This document shows positions 1 to 8,317 of a stretch of DNA of 64,000 nucleotides, piece by piece. The stretch's first letter is position 1; each line of letters starts with the position of its first letter. Made by a program: the position numbers and the translations under genes. Location: assembly GCF_000269985.1 (NCBI RefSeq), contig NC_016109.1:6971001-7035000 (forward strand), read 5' to 3'. The notes below the pieces were generated by a model. It was not told where the DNA came from. It saw only the letters and a program-made list of their open reading frames with translations, and made no database searches. The DNA comes from Kitasatospora setae KM-6054 (GTDB lineage: Bacteria; Actinomycetota; Actinomycetes; Streptomycetales; Streptomycetaceae).

Positions 1-2
1 CG

Positions 3-233
3 GGCCTGCTGTTCGTGACCGTCCCGGAGGGCAAGGAGCGCAAGAACCGGATCCACTTCGACCTCCAGCCCGAGGACCGGACCCGGGACGAGGAGGTCGA
101 GCGGCTGCTGGCGCTGGGCGCGACGCGGGTCGCCGACCAGCGGCGGCCGGACGGCACGGGCTGGGTGGTGCTCGCAGACATCGAGGGCAACGAGTTCTGC
201 GTGGAGCGCAGCAAGGGCGAGCGCGGGCTCTGA
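3..233 (+). CDS. VOC/glyoxalase-like protein, C-terminal fragment
   Basis: The reading frame is already open at the left edge, so only the last 76 residues are visible and the true start lies outside the window. The segment has the shape of the last beta-alpha-beta unit of a small glyoxalase/bleomycin-resistance (VOC) protein: a strand LLFVTVPEGK, the phrase RIHFDLQPEDR, a helix with EEVERLLALGA, and a final GWVVLADIEGNEFCV strand. In this family the last Glu or His of such strands often binds the metal. Substrate cannot be told from this fragment. The in-frame GTG at 15 is not a convincing start because the coding signal continues upstream of it. Confidence 0.75.
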   Translation, partial: GLLFVTVPEGKERKNRIHFDLQPEDRTRDEEVERLLALGATRVADQRRPDGTGWVVLADIEGNEFCVERSKGERGL

Positions 234-348
234 GCCCCGGACCCGGGCCCCGGGCGCGGGTTTCGGACGCGGATGGTGGGCGGGCCGTCGTAGGGTGGCC
301 GAAGTTCCGTCGGGGGGTGGGGTGTTGGCGGCTTTTCCGTGCCCGCAT

Positions 349-376
349 TTGACCACGTACTGTCACTATCTATGAT
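349..376 (+). promoter_or_regulatory. Promoter of the MarR gene
   Basis: TTGACC (349-354), a 16-base spacer and TATGAT (371-376) form a good housekeeping-type promoter inside a locally AT-richer stretch. The predicted transcript starts about 50 bases before the ATG at 433. Confidence 0.6.
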
Positions 377-432
377 CTCAGCGTGTTCACCTGCCCATCG
401 TGGGGCAGGGATTCGGAATCGTGGGGGAACAC

Positions 433-894
433 ATGGGGACGTGGGAGACGAACGACAGCGCGGAACAGCCAGCACTGCGCGCGCTGTTGAAGGCGGTGAC
501 CGGCCTGGTCGGGCCACTGCTCGAACGGACGGGTGAGATCTTCGCCGCGCACAAGGTGCCGTTCTCGCAGGCCGGCCTGCTCGCCGAACTGCACGAGCGC
601 GGCGGCCCGCAGCGGATGGTGACGCTCGCCCAACTGCACGGTGTGGCGCCGCGGACGATGACCTCGCTGGTCGAGGGACTGGAGAAGCGCGGACTGGTCG
701 ACCGGACCACCGACCCGGCCGACCGCCGGGTCACCCTGGTCACCGTCAGCACCCGGGGCCAGGCCCTGATGCGGCGGATCGAGGAGGCCAGGGACGCCTT
801 CGCCGCCGAGATCTTCAGCCCGCTGTCGGCCGCCGACCGTTCGGCGCTGCTGGCCCTGCTGGGGAAGGCGGGCCCGGTGGTGCGCGGGGCGTGA
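433..894 (+). CDS. MarR-family transcriptional regulator
   Basis: A 153-residue winged-helix regulator of the MarR type, expected to act as a DNA-binding dimer. The middle carries the recognition helix region (TLAQLHGVAPRTMTSLVEGLEKRGLVDR), and the wing has the family hallmark of two Asp and two Arg (DPADRRVTLV). The ATG at 433 is preferred over the upstream in-frame GTG at 400 because a GGGGGAA ribosome site sits just before it. It is transcribed alone: a promoter lies 60 bases upstream and a strong hairpin directly follows the stop. No divergent partner is present, so its target and ligand are unknown. Confidence 0.85.
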   Translation: MGTWETNDSAEQPALRALLKAVTGLVGPLLERTGEIFAAHKVPFSQAGLLAELHERGGPQRMVTLAQLHGVAPRTMTSLVEGLEKRGLVDRTTDPADRRVTLVTVSTRGQALMRRIEEARDAFAAEIFSPLSAADRSALLALLGKAGPVVRGA

Positions 895-899
895 GCACG

Positions 900-937
900 C
901 CCGGGGAGGCGGCGGTCGCGACCGCCGCCTCCCCGGG
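900..937 (+). terminator. Perfect 19-bp palindromic terminator
   Basis: CCCGGGGAGGCGGCGGTCG (900-918) is followed immediately by its exact complement (919-937). It begins six bases after the MarR stop codon and has no U-tract, which is usual for Streptomyces terminators. Confidence 0.75.
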
Positions 938-1053
938 CCGTCCGGCAGCCGTCCGGTGGGCCGGGGTGAATCCTTTCCGGCGGCCCGGTCCTCTCATGGG
1001 TACGACGCCGACGGTCACGGACACCGGACGGCACGGACAACCCGGAGGACGCC

Positions 1054-1143
1054 ATGACGGTCGCGGTTCTGGTCGGTGCGGGCGCGGTGCTGCTCTGCAC
1101 CTGCGTGCTGGTGCTCAAGCGGAAGCGGGGGAGCCGTGGTTGA
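1054..1143 (+). CDS. 29-residue single-helix membrane peptide before the ECF sigma gene
   Basis: An ATG with a good ribosome site (GGAGG at 1044-1048, five bases away) opens a 29-codon frame. The product is almost entirely one hydrophobic helix (VAVLVGAGAVLLCTCVLVL) followed by a basic tail KRKRGSRG, so it should insert with its positive C-terminus in the cytoplasm. Its stop overlaps the sigma-factor GTG at 1136 by eight bases, implying translational coupling. I do not recognise a family. The sharing of ribosome site, overlap and codon use argues for a real gene, perhaps a membrane tether or a regulator of the sigma factor, but that role is inference. Confidence 0.55.
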   Translation: MTVAVLVGAGAVLLCTCVLVLKRKRGSRG

Positions 1144-1693
1144 GACCCGCTGGCCCGCCGAGGAGGTGATCGCCGCGGCGCGCGGCGGCGACCGGGACTC
1201 GCTGACCGTCCTGGTCGAGGGCGCGCACCCGAACGTCCGCCGCTTCGCGCACTCGCTGTGCGCCAGCCCCGAGGACGCGGAGGACGCCGCCCAGGAGGCG
1301 CTGATCATCCTCTACCGGCGGATCGGCATGCTGCGGGCGACCGGCGCGCTCGCCTCCTGGCTGTTCCGGATCGTCCGCAACGAGTGCCTGCGCCGGGCCC
1401 GCACGCTCCGTCCGGCCGCCGACACCGCATCGGACGAGGCCCCCGGCGGGCCGGCCGCCTCCGCCGAGGAGGAGGCCCTGCGGCGGCTCGACGTCCGGCG
1501 GGTCACCGCCGCGATCGCCGCGCTCCCCGCCGACCAGCGCCGCGTGCTGATCATGCGCGACCTCCAGGGCCTCGGCGGCCGCGCCGTCGCCGACGCGCTC
1601 GGACTCAGCACCGCCGCCATGAAGTCCCGGCTGCACCGGGCCCGGACCGCCGTCCGGGCCGAACTCGGCGGCGACCCGGAGGAACGGCGGTGA
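1136..1693 (+). CDS. ECF-type RNA polymerase sigma factor
   Basis: A 185-residue sigma-70 family protein with only regions 2 and 4, as in extracytoplasmic-function sigma factors. Region 2 reads SPEDAEDAAQEALIILYRRI and then ALASWLFRIVRNECLRRAR, which contacts the -10 element and core polymerase. Region 4 has ALPADQRRVLIMRDLQGLGG and the helix-turn-helix VADALGLSTAAMKSRLHRAR that reads the -35 element. The GTG at 1136 is chosen because it overlaps the end of the small peptide gene and starts just ahead of the conserved N-terminus. It ends in a GTGA overlap with the following membrane protein, so three genes form one translationally coupled unit. No classical anti-sigma gene is adjacent. Confidence 0.9.
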   Translation: MVETRWPAEEVIAAARGGDRDSLTVLVEGAHPNVRRFAHSLCASPEDAEDAAQEALIILYRRIGMLRATGALASWLFRIVRNECLRRARTLRPAADTASDEAPGGPAASAEEEALRRLDVRRVTAAIAALPADQRRVLIMRDLQGLGGRAVADALGLSTAAMKSRLHRARTAVRAELGGDPEERR

Positions 1694-2019
1694 GCGCCCG
1701 CGCGGTCGGCGGGCGCGCGGACGGTGGGCGTACGGTCGGCGGACGTACGGTCGGCGGGCGCGCCGACTTCGCCAGTGCCACCCTCGCGCGCCACCTGCTC
1801 CGCGGCGCCGCCGGTTTCGGTGCGATCGCCGCCGGGCTCGGCCTCGTGCCGGTCCTCGGCCCGTTCGCGCTCCTGCTCGTCCCCGTCGGCCTGTTCGCGC
1901 TCCGCGGCTGCCCGATGTGCTGGACGATCGGCCTGCTGCAGACGCTCTCCCGGGGCCGCCTGCGACGCGACTGCCGGGACGGCGTCTGCCGGGTGGCGCC
2001 CCGGCCGAAGGAGGGCTGA
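1690..2019 (+). CDS. Small cysteine-containing membrane protein coupled to the sigma factor
   Basis: A 109-residue protein starting at a GTG that overlaps the sigma-factor stop (GTGA). The first 30 residues are a low-complexity Gly/Arg stretch made by an imperfect 12-base repeat (GGRTVGGRTVGGRAD). Then come one long or two short hydrophobic helices (AAGFGAIAAGLGLVPVLGPFALLLVPVGLFAL, split by prolines) and a conserved-looking GCPMCWTIGL motif, followed by a Cys-containing basic tail (CRDGVCR). The CxxC-type pair plus membrane anchor and position suggest it senses or restrains the upstream sigma factor, for example through thiol state. That function is inferred from position only. I know similar proteins next to ECF genes in Streptomyces but no named function. 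Confidence 0.7.
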   Translation: MSARAVGGRADGGRTVGGRTVGGRADFASATLARHLLRGAAGFGAIAAGLGLVPVLGPFALLLVPVGLFALRGCPMCWTIGLLQTLSRGRLRRDCRDGVCRVAPRPKEG

Positions 2020-2133
2020 CCGCCGGACGCCGCCGGCCGCGCGCCGACGGGGGTGGTGCGCGGCGCGGTGGCGGGGCAACGCCGGGGGCCGGCGGGCGGA
2101 TTGTCGGATGAGCGGGCTGATCCGCCGGGTGGG

Positions 2134-2156
2134 GGAACGGCCGACGGTTCTGCGTC
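2134..2156 (+). promoter_or_regulatory. Candidate ECF-type promoter upstream of the terpene synthase
   Basis: GGAAC (2134-2138), 15 bases, then GTC (2154-2156) fits the general GGAAC-N15/16-GTC pattern of ECF-dependent promoters. It lies 107 bases before the terpene synthase ATG and just downstream of the ECF operon. The rest of the 243-base gap is GC-rich with no gene. Confidence 0.35.
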
Positions 2157-2262
2157 GTCCTGGGCGGGTGGTCCAGCAGACTCGGGTTGACGGGCGGCCC
2201 CCGTCCCGCCGGGTGGCCGGAGTGCGCCCGGCGGAGGCAGCCGAGCGGCCGGAGGACCCGCC

Positions 2263-3333
2263 ATGAGCCCAGCCCCCGCGTACCGCCTCCAGGTCGAGGC
2301 CCCGCAGCTTCCGCACCCCCTTTCGACCGGCTCGACCGGCTCGACCGTTTCGGCCGTTTCCGGCGGGGTGTTGGACGCGCTGATCGGGCGGATCCCCGTG
2401 CCGGAGCCGCACCCGCACGCCGGGGCGCTGCGCGACGAGGCCGCGAACTGGCTCGCCGGTACCGGGCTGTTGGACCGGGACGGGATCGAACGGCTGCTGG
2501 AGCAGGAGCACTTGGAGCTGGCGTCGCGCTGCTGGGGCGACGTGCCGCTCGGACCGGCGCTGCGGGCCGGCGTGCAGTGGCTGCTGCTCGGTTGGATCCT
2601 GGACGACCACTTCGACCGGCAGTGGCTCGACGACCCGTCCGACGAACCGGACCGCACGGTACGCGAGTTGGCCGCGCTGCTGGCCCCGGAACTCGCCCCC
2701 GGCGCGGTCGCGACCGCGCCGAGGACCGCGCTGGCCAGGGCCTTCCGCACCCTGTGGCAGGACAGCATCGCACTCGCCGGACCGGCCTGGCGGGCCCGGC
2801 AGACCGCCGACTTCCGCAGCTACCTGGAGAGTTCGCTGGACTTCCGGCGGCTGCACGGCACCACGCCGACCGTCCCGCAGTACCTCTCGCACCGGGACCA
2901 GGACGGCGCCGTCCGCTGCGCCGCCGGGGCGGTCGAGCTGGCGCACCGGCTCGACCTGTCCGCGCTGTTCCACGACCACCCCCAACTGGTCGACCTGCGG
3001 GCCCGGCTGGACCACCTGGTCGGCTGGGCCAACGACCTCTGCTCGTACCGGGTGGAGGCCGCCGTCGGCCACGGGAACAACCTGCTGAGCGCACTGGAGG
3101 TGCACGAGCGGCTGCCCCGGGGCGCCGCCGCCGCGAAGGTCGCCGCGCTCTGCGCGGCCGAGCTCGACACGTTCGAGTTCCTGGCCGACGGCGTCGCCCG
3201 CGGCTCGCACTGGCCGCCCCAGGTGCGCTGCTACGTCCGGGCGCTGGTCCGTTTCGCGCACGCCCTGCTGCACTGGACGGCGAGCAGCGTCCGCTACCGC
3301 CCCGAGGCGGTGCCGCCGCCCCGGGGCGGCTGA
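2263..3333 (+). CDS. Class I terpene synthase
   Basis: A 356-residue single-domain terpene cyclase, the usual length for bacterial sesquiterpene/diterpene synthases. Both Mg-binding signatures are present: the acidic motif DDHFD at residues 114-118 and the NSE triad NDLCSYRVE at 257-265. The C-terminal Arg-Tyr pair that senses the diphosphate is at 344-345 (SSVRYRP). It should ionise a linear prenyl diphosphate and cyclise it in the cytoplasm; the product cannot be predicted. The ATG has GGAGG eight bases upstream. The first 35 residues are low-complexity Ser/Thr/Gly. No P450 or prenyltransferase is adjacent, so this is a stand-alone synthase near an ECF operon. Confidence 0.92.
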   Translation: MSPAPAYRLQVEAPQLPHPLSTGSTGSTVSAVSGGVLDALIGRIPVPEPHPHAGALRDEAANWLAGTGLLDRDGIERLLEQEHLELASRCWGDVPLGPALRAGVQWLLLGWILDDHFDRQWLDDPSDEPDRTVRELAALLAPELAPGAVATAPRTALARAFRTLWQDSIALAGPAWRARQTADFRSYLESSLDFRRLHGTTPTVPQYLSHRDQDGAVRCAAGAVELAHRLDLSALFHDHPQLVDLRARLDHLVGWANDLCSYRVEAAVGHGNNLLSALEVHERLPRGAAAAKVAALCAAELDTFEFLADGVARGSHWPPQVRCYVRALVRFAHALLHWTASSVRYRPEAVPPPRGG

Positions 3334-3470
3334 CAGCGGGTCCGTTCAGGCGGGCGGCGGGCGGTTCGCGCGGGCGGCGGGCGGCCGGAACCGGGCGGGT
3401 CGGGGCGGGCGTCCTCCGGGGTGGACGGGCGCACGGGGTTGCCCGCCGGAACGCCGGGCAGGAGAACGCC

Positions 3471-3737
3471 ATGGGAATCTTCAGCTGGATCATCCTCGGG
3501 CTCCTCGCCGGAGCCGTCGCCAAGCTCCTGCTGCCCGGGAAGGACCCGGGCGGCCTGATCGTCACCACCCTGATCGGCATCGCCGGCTCGTTCCTCGGCG
3601 GGTGGCTGTCCTCGAAGATCCTGCACAAGTCGGTGAACGTGCACTTCTTCGACCTGCCGACCTGGATCTCCGCGATCGCCGGCGCACTCGTCCTGCTCAT
3701 CGCCTACCGACTGGTCTTCGGCAGGTCGCGCGACTGA
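3471..3737 (+). CDS. GlsB/YeaQ/YmgE-family stress membrane protein
   Basis: An 88-residue integral membrane protein of the transglycosylase-associated (GlsB/YeaQ/YmgE) family. It has three hydrophobic helices: IFSWIILGLLAGAVAKLLLP with the family GLLAG and LLPG features, a second GGLIVTTLIGIAGSFLGGWL containing the typical G-I-x-G-S-F-x-G pattern, and a third AIAGALVLLIAYRLVF. The ATG at 3471 is preceded by GGCAGGAG. Members are linked to general envelope stress in Gram-positive bacteria, but the biochemical role is not established. It is monocistronic, between the terpene synthase and a long hairpin. Confidence 0.88.
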   Translation: MGIFSWIILGLLAGAVAKLLLPGKDPGGLIVTTLIGIAGSFLGGWLSSKILHKSVNVHFFDLPTWISAIAGALVLLIAYRLVFGRSRD

Positions 3738-3770
3738 CCGCAAGTCGCTTGGCTGACCGCGCCGTTGACC

Positions 3771-3835
3771 GGGTGCCCCCGGCCGCCCGCCCACCCGCTC
3801 GTTCGCGAGGCGGGCGGGCGAGGCCGGGGGCACCC
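3771..3835. terminator. Bidirectional terminator hairpin
   Basis: GGGTGCCCCCGGCC (3771-3784) pairs with GGCCGGGGGCACCC (3822-3835), with further pairing of CCCGCC-type inner arms. It sits between two converging genes and ends six bases before the next stop codon. Confidence 0.75.
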
Positions 3836-3841
3836 GCGCGT

Positions 3842-4747
3842 TCAGAGCGGCGGCAGGGGCTCCTGCGCCTCCAGCCAGGCCGCCGGGGCGGTGCCGAGGC
3901 CGGTGCGGGCCGCGACCACGCCGCCCGCGATCGCGCAGGTGGTGTCCAGGTCGCCCCAGCCGGCCAGGGTCTGCCAGAGCGCCTCGACCGGGTCGTCGAG
4001 GTGCCCGGCGGCGGACCAGAGCGCGAACGGGACGGTGTCCTGCGCCGAGACCCGGAAGCCGGAGCCGAGCACCGTCGCGGCGTGCCGCACGCTCATCCCG
4101 GCCGGGAAGCGGGCCGCGATCCGCAGCCCCGAGCGGACGTCGCTCTCCGGCAGCAGGTCGGCGACCCCGGTCAGGAACGCGGCCCGGCCGGGCGCGGCCG
4201 CACCCCGCGAGCGGACGGCCAGCGCGGCGGCCAGCGCCACCGCCACCGCGCCCGCCGCCGCCTCCGGGTGCGCGTGGGTGGCCCGGGCGGAGCGTCCGGC
4301 CTGCTCGGCGACGGCCGCCAGGTCGTCCGCGAACCAGGCGCCGAGCGGGGCGACCCGCATCGCCGCCCCGTTGCCGTGCGACCCCTGCCCGCCGAACAGC
4401 GCCGACGTCACCGCCAGGTGGTCCGCCCCGTCCTGCACGGCCCGCAGCACCCGGTGCATCGACGGCCCGTACTTCCGGTCCGGGAACGCCGTGTACTCGG
4501 CCGCGAACTCCCGGGCCAGCGCGGCCGGTTCGACCTCGCCGCGACCCCGCAGGTGCCGGACCAGGACGATCGCCATCGCGGTGTCGTCCGTCCAGGGCCA
4601 GGGCGCCGGGCGGACGGTCCGGGCCGCGACCTCCGCCGGGTCCTGGTCGACCGGCGGGTGGAACCAGCGGTCACCGAACGCGTCGCCCAGGGCCAGCCCG
4701 CGGAGGCTGTCGAGGGCGGGCGGCGGGACGGGACGGACGGCGGACAC
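3842..4747 (-). CDS. ADP-ribosylglycohydrolase family protein
   Basis: A 301-residue member of the DraG/ARH fold, which removes ADP-ribose from proteins or small molecules using two Mg ions. The metal-binding signatures are visible: GLALGDAFG near residues 17-25, WTDDTAMA at 52-59, and GDLDTTCAIAGGVVAARTG near the C-terminus, where the Asp-Leu-Asp-Thr-Thr supplies ligands. The middle HGNGAAMRVAPLG segment is also typical. The start is a GTG with GGAG about seven bases upstream. It is transcribed alone toward a shared terminator. No cognate ADP-ribosyltransferase is visible nearby, so the substrate is open. Confidence 0.9.
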   Translation of the reverse strand: MSAVRPVPPPALDSLRGLALGDAFGDRWFHPPVDQDPAEVAARTVRPAPWPWTDDTAMAIVLVRHLRGRGEVEPAALAREFAAEYTAFPDRKYGPSMHRVLRAVQDGADHLAVTSALFGGQGSHGNGAAMRVAPLGAWFADDLAAVAEQAGRSARATHAHPEAAAGAVAVALAAALAVRSRGAAAPGRAAFLTGVADLLPESDVRSGLRIAARFPAGMSVRHAATVLGSGFRVSAQDTVPFALWSAAGHLDDPVEALWQTLAGWGDLDTTCAIAGGVVAARTGLGTAPAAWLEAQEPLPPL

Positions 4748-5442
4748 CGGGCACTCCAGGGGGGATCGGGGCTGGTGGGGAGGATTGTCCCGTTCCGGAT
4801 CGGCCGCCCGCCGACGGATTCCCCGGCCCGCGGCGGCCGGTGGCGGTCGGCGGCGACCCGCGGCGGTGAGCGACGGCGGTCGCTACCCGGAGTCATCCCG
4901 TCGGCGCCCGGGGCCATCCGACTGGTACCAAAGGCTGATGCGCGGACACCCGATGTGACGGGGTTCGCTCGATCGTGGGCGGTTCGTGCTGCCGAAGCGC
5001 CCCCGGGGGTCCAAGGTGGGGGCAGGACGCACTCGGAAGATCGCGTCCCGCTCGCCGTGCCAGGTCCGGGCCCGCGCACGCGCCCCGACGGACGCCGTCC
5101 GCCGGGCACGCGCCCCCCGGCCCGTCGCGGCGCGCTGAGCGGCAGGCCACCTCGCAGGGAGGCGAACCGATCTTCTAGGCTCGCTCATCGGTCCCCTGCC
5201 ACGGTGCCCGTCCGCGCCGAGGAGCGGAGACCGACGTCCCCGGGCCCCGGGCCGAGCCGGAGCCGCGGACCGAGCGAGGAGGACGCAGTGTTGCCCAGCC
5301 CGAGGTCGCACCGTACGCAGCGACCCAGCCCGACGCCGCGCAGGACCCCCCGGCCGCTCACCCCGCCGATACCGTCGAGCGCCCACCGAACCACCAGAAC
5401 CGCGAGAACCGCCCGAACCGCCCGACCCGCCGGGGGTGAACG
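4748..5442. other. 695-base intergenic region without a convincing gene
   Basis: This divergent gap lies between the ADP-ribosylglycohydrolase and the M20 peptidase. No frame shows sustained coding bias. A TAGGCT hexamer at 5176-5181 could be a -10 box for the peptidase, giving a leader of about 250 bases. A 53-codon frame at 5288-5446 with a GAGGAGGA ribosome-like site ends in a GTGA overlap with the peptidase, but its composition (Arg/Thr/Pro only) is not persuasive. Confidence 0.5.
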
Positions 5443-6828
5443 GTGAGTCCCCATACCGTGGCCCCGGATCCGCACCCGGCCGGGGCGCCCGCCCCGGCAG
5501 TCACCCCGGCAGTCACCCCGGCAGTCATCGCGACGGCCACCGCGGCGGCCACCCCGCCCGCCGCGGACCGCGCCGAGCGCGCGGCCGACACCGAACCGCC
5601 CGGCGCCGCAACGGCCGTGAACACGACCGCCGCGACCGCCGCGACCGCGACGACCGCCACCGCCGCCCTGCCCGGCCTCCCGCGCACCCTCACCACGCGG
5701 GCCCGGACCCTCGCCGCGGCCGTCCGCAAGCGCTGCGCCGACCTCGCCGGGATCGAGTCCCCGTCCGGCGACGCGGCCCGGCTCGACGCCCTCGCCGAGG
5801 AACTCGCCGCCGGCTACGCGGCGACCGGCGCCACCGCCGTCCGCCGGCGGTGCGACCACGGGGACCACCTCGTCCTCGACTGGCCGGGACAGCAGGAGGA
5901 CCTCCCGCACCTGCTGGTGGTCGGCCACCACGACACCGTCTGGCCGGTCGGGACCCTCGCCGACTGGCCGATCGAGGAGCGCGACGGGCGCCTGACCGGC
6001 CCCGGCATCCTCGACATGAAGGGCGGACTCGCCCTGCTCGAAGGCGCGTTCGCGCTCCTCGCCGACCTCGGGCAGCGGCCGCACCGGCCGGTCCGGATGG
6101 TGATCGTCTCGGACGAGGAGATCGGCAGCCCCGACGGCCGCAGCCTGGTCGAACGGCACCTGCGCGGCGCCGCCGCCGTCCTCGGCCTCGAACCCGGGCA
6201 CCCCGACGGCCGGCTCAAGACCGCCCGCCGCGGCTCCACCCGGATCCGGCTCACCGTCACCGGACGCGAGGCCCACGCCGGCAACGACGCCGTCGACGGC
6301 GTCTCCGCGATCGACGAACTCGTCGACCAGCTGATCACCGTCCGCGGCCTCACCCGCCAACCCGGCACCGAACTCAACACCGGACGCATCGACGGCGGCA
6401 CCCGCGCCAACGTCGTCGCCGGACACGCCGAAGCCGAACTCGGACTGCGCTTCGCCACCACCGAGGCCCAGCGCCGCACCCTCGACAACCTCGCCCACCT
6501 GACCGCGAACCGGCCGGGCGCGGACGTCCGCACCGAGGTCCTCTCCAGCCGCCCCGCCTGGCCCGAGCGCACCGGCAACCCGCTGCTGCGCCACGTTCGC
6601 TCGCTCGCCGCCGCTCTCGGCCAGCACCTCGACGGCGCACCCGCCGGCGGGGCCGGGGACACCAACCTGGCCGGCGCCCGCGGCCTGCCCACCCTGGACG
6701 GCCTCGGCGCGGTCGGCGCCGGCCCGCACGCCCGCCACGAGCACCTCCGGGTCGACCAGCTGGGCCCCCGCATCGCGCTGCTGGCCGCGCTGCTGGCCGT
6801 CCCGCTGCCGAGGCTGCGCGACCGCTGA
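5443..6828 (+). CDS. M20-family metallopeptidase (glutamate carboxypeptidase-like)
   Basis: A 461-residue zinc peptidase of the M20A type, which cleaves C-terminal amino acids or deacylates amino acids. The metal and catalytic signatures are present: VVGHHDTVWP (His and Asp), the bridging GPGILDMKGGLAL (Asp), the general base in VSDEEIGS (Glu-Glu), and the later GLEPGH and H-rich GPHARHEHL segment. A dimerisation insert (GREAHAGN to GTRANVVAG) separates the halves. The first 75 residues are an Ala/Thr/Pro tail rich in repeats such as PAVTPAVTPAV, not found in typical members; a later start is therefore possible. There is no clear signal peptide, so it is probably cytoplasmic. A strong terminator follows. 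Confidence 0.88.
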   Translation: MSPHTVAPDPHPAGAPAPAVTPAVTPAVIATATAAATPPAADRAERAADTEPPGAATAVNTTAATAATATTATAALPGLPRTLTTRARTLAAAVRKRCADLAGIESPSGDAARLDALAEELAAGYAATGATAVRRRCDHGDHLVLDWPGQQEDLPHLLVVGHHDTVWPVGTLADWPIEERDGRLTGPGILDMKGGLALLEGAFALLADLGQRPHRPVRMVIVSDEEIGSPDGRSLVERHLRGAAAVLGLEPGHPDGRLKTARRGSTRIRLTVTGREAHAGNDAVDGVSAIDELVDQLITVRGLTRQPGTELNTGRIDGGTRANVVAGHAEAELGLRFATTEAQRRTLDNLAHLTANRPGADVRTEVLSSRPAWPERTGNPLLRHVRSLAAALGQHLDGAPAGGAGDTNLAGARGLPTLDGLGAVGAGPHARHEHLRVDQLGPRIALLAALLAVPLPRLRDR

Positions 6829-6840
6829 GGCCGCCCTCCC

Positions 6841-6874
6841 GGGGGCCGGAAGCGTTCCGTCGCTTCCGGCCCCC
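6841..6874 (+). terminator. 14-bp hairpin terminator
   Basis: GGGGGCCGGAAGCG (6841-6854), loop TTCCGT, then the exact complement (6861-6874), twelve bases after the peptidase stop. Confidence 0.8.
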
Positions 6875-6929
6875 GCCGCGTTTCCGGGCCCCGGCCGCCG
6901 TTCGGCCGCTCTCCGTTCCGCCGCCTTGC

Positions 6930-6957
6930 TTGTCACGGTGCTGCCGCTGTGTACAGA
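6930..6957 (+). promoter_or_regulatory. paa operon promoter
   Basis: TTGTCA (6930-6935), a 16-base spacer and TACAGA (6952-6957). The expected transcription start near 6964 falls inside the adjoining palindrome and downstream of the long-frame GTG at 6949, which supports the GTG at 6994 as the paaA start. Confidence 0.6.
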
Positions 6958-6962
6958 ATGGA

Positions 6963-6980
6963 ACCGACCGAACGGTCAGT
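6963..6980. promoter_or_regulatory. TetR-type operator of the paa operon
   Basis: ACCGACCGAACGGTCAGT is an inverted repeat (ACxGACCG / CGGTCxGT, two-base centre) over the predicted transcription start. The right half CGGTCAGT resembles half-sites reported for PaaR-like TetR repressors of actinobacterial paa genes. No regulator gene is adjacent. Confidence 0.5.
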
Positions 6981-6993
6981 CGGGAGGTGGGTC

Positions 6994-7991
<998 letters not shown>

Positions 7992-7995
<4 letters not shown>

Positions 7996-8285
7996 GCGGG
8001 GAGCGGGCCTCCTGGCCGCTGTACGAGGTGTTCGTGCGGCCCCGGCGCGGGCTGAACCACGTGCACGTGGGATCGCTGCACGCGGCGGACGACCGGATGG
8101 CGCTGCTCGCGGCGCGCGACCTGTACACCCGGCGCAACGAGGGGGTGAGCCTGTGGGTGGTCCGCTCGGACGCGATCACCGCGTCCAGCCCGGACGAGCA
8201 GGACCCGTTCTTCGCGCCGAGCGGCGACAAGGTCTACCGGCACCCGACGTTCTACCCGATCCCCGAGGACGTCCCGCACATCTGA
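7992..8285 (+). CDS. paaB: Phenylacetyl-CoA epoxidase subunit PaaB
   Basis: A 97-residue protein matching the small PaaB component of the phenylacetyl-CoA oxygenase complex. The start WPLYEVFVRPRRGLNHVHVGSLHA is the family hallmark, and the middle AARDLYTRRNEGVSLWVVRSDAI and the closing KVYRHPTFYPIPEDVPHI are also typical. PaaB bridges the PaaA-PaaC catalytic dimers and is needed for activity of the full complex. The ATG overlaps the paaA stop (ATGA), giving translational coupling. Length is normal for the family. Cytoplasmic. Confidence 0.95.
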
Positions 8286-8317
8286 CGCCAGGTCAGGAAC
8301 CGAGCAGGGAAGGCGAC

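Noticed and set aside
1115..3700. An 861-codon minus-strand frame across the sigma factor and terpene synthase genes
   Set aside because: Arg/Pro/Ala-rich shadow with wrong third-position bias; both plus-strand genes there have clear motifs.
5288..5446. A 53-codon frame with a strong ribosome-like site overlapping the M20 start
   Set aside because: The product is only Arg/Thr/Pro-rich with no family resemblance; coding bias is weak. Kept only as a note under the intergenic region.
6949..6993. GTG at 6949 as paaA start
   Set aside because: It lies upstream of the predicted transcription start and in the promoter/operator; the GTG at 6994 has a proper ribosome site and matches the family N-terminus.
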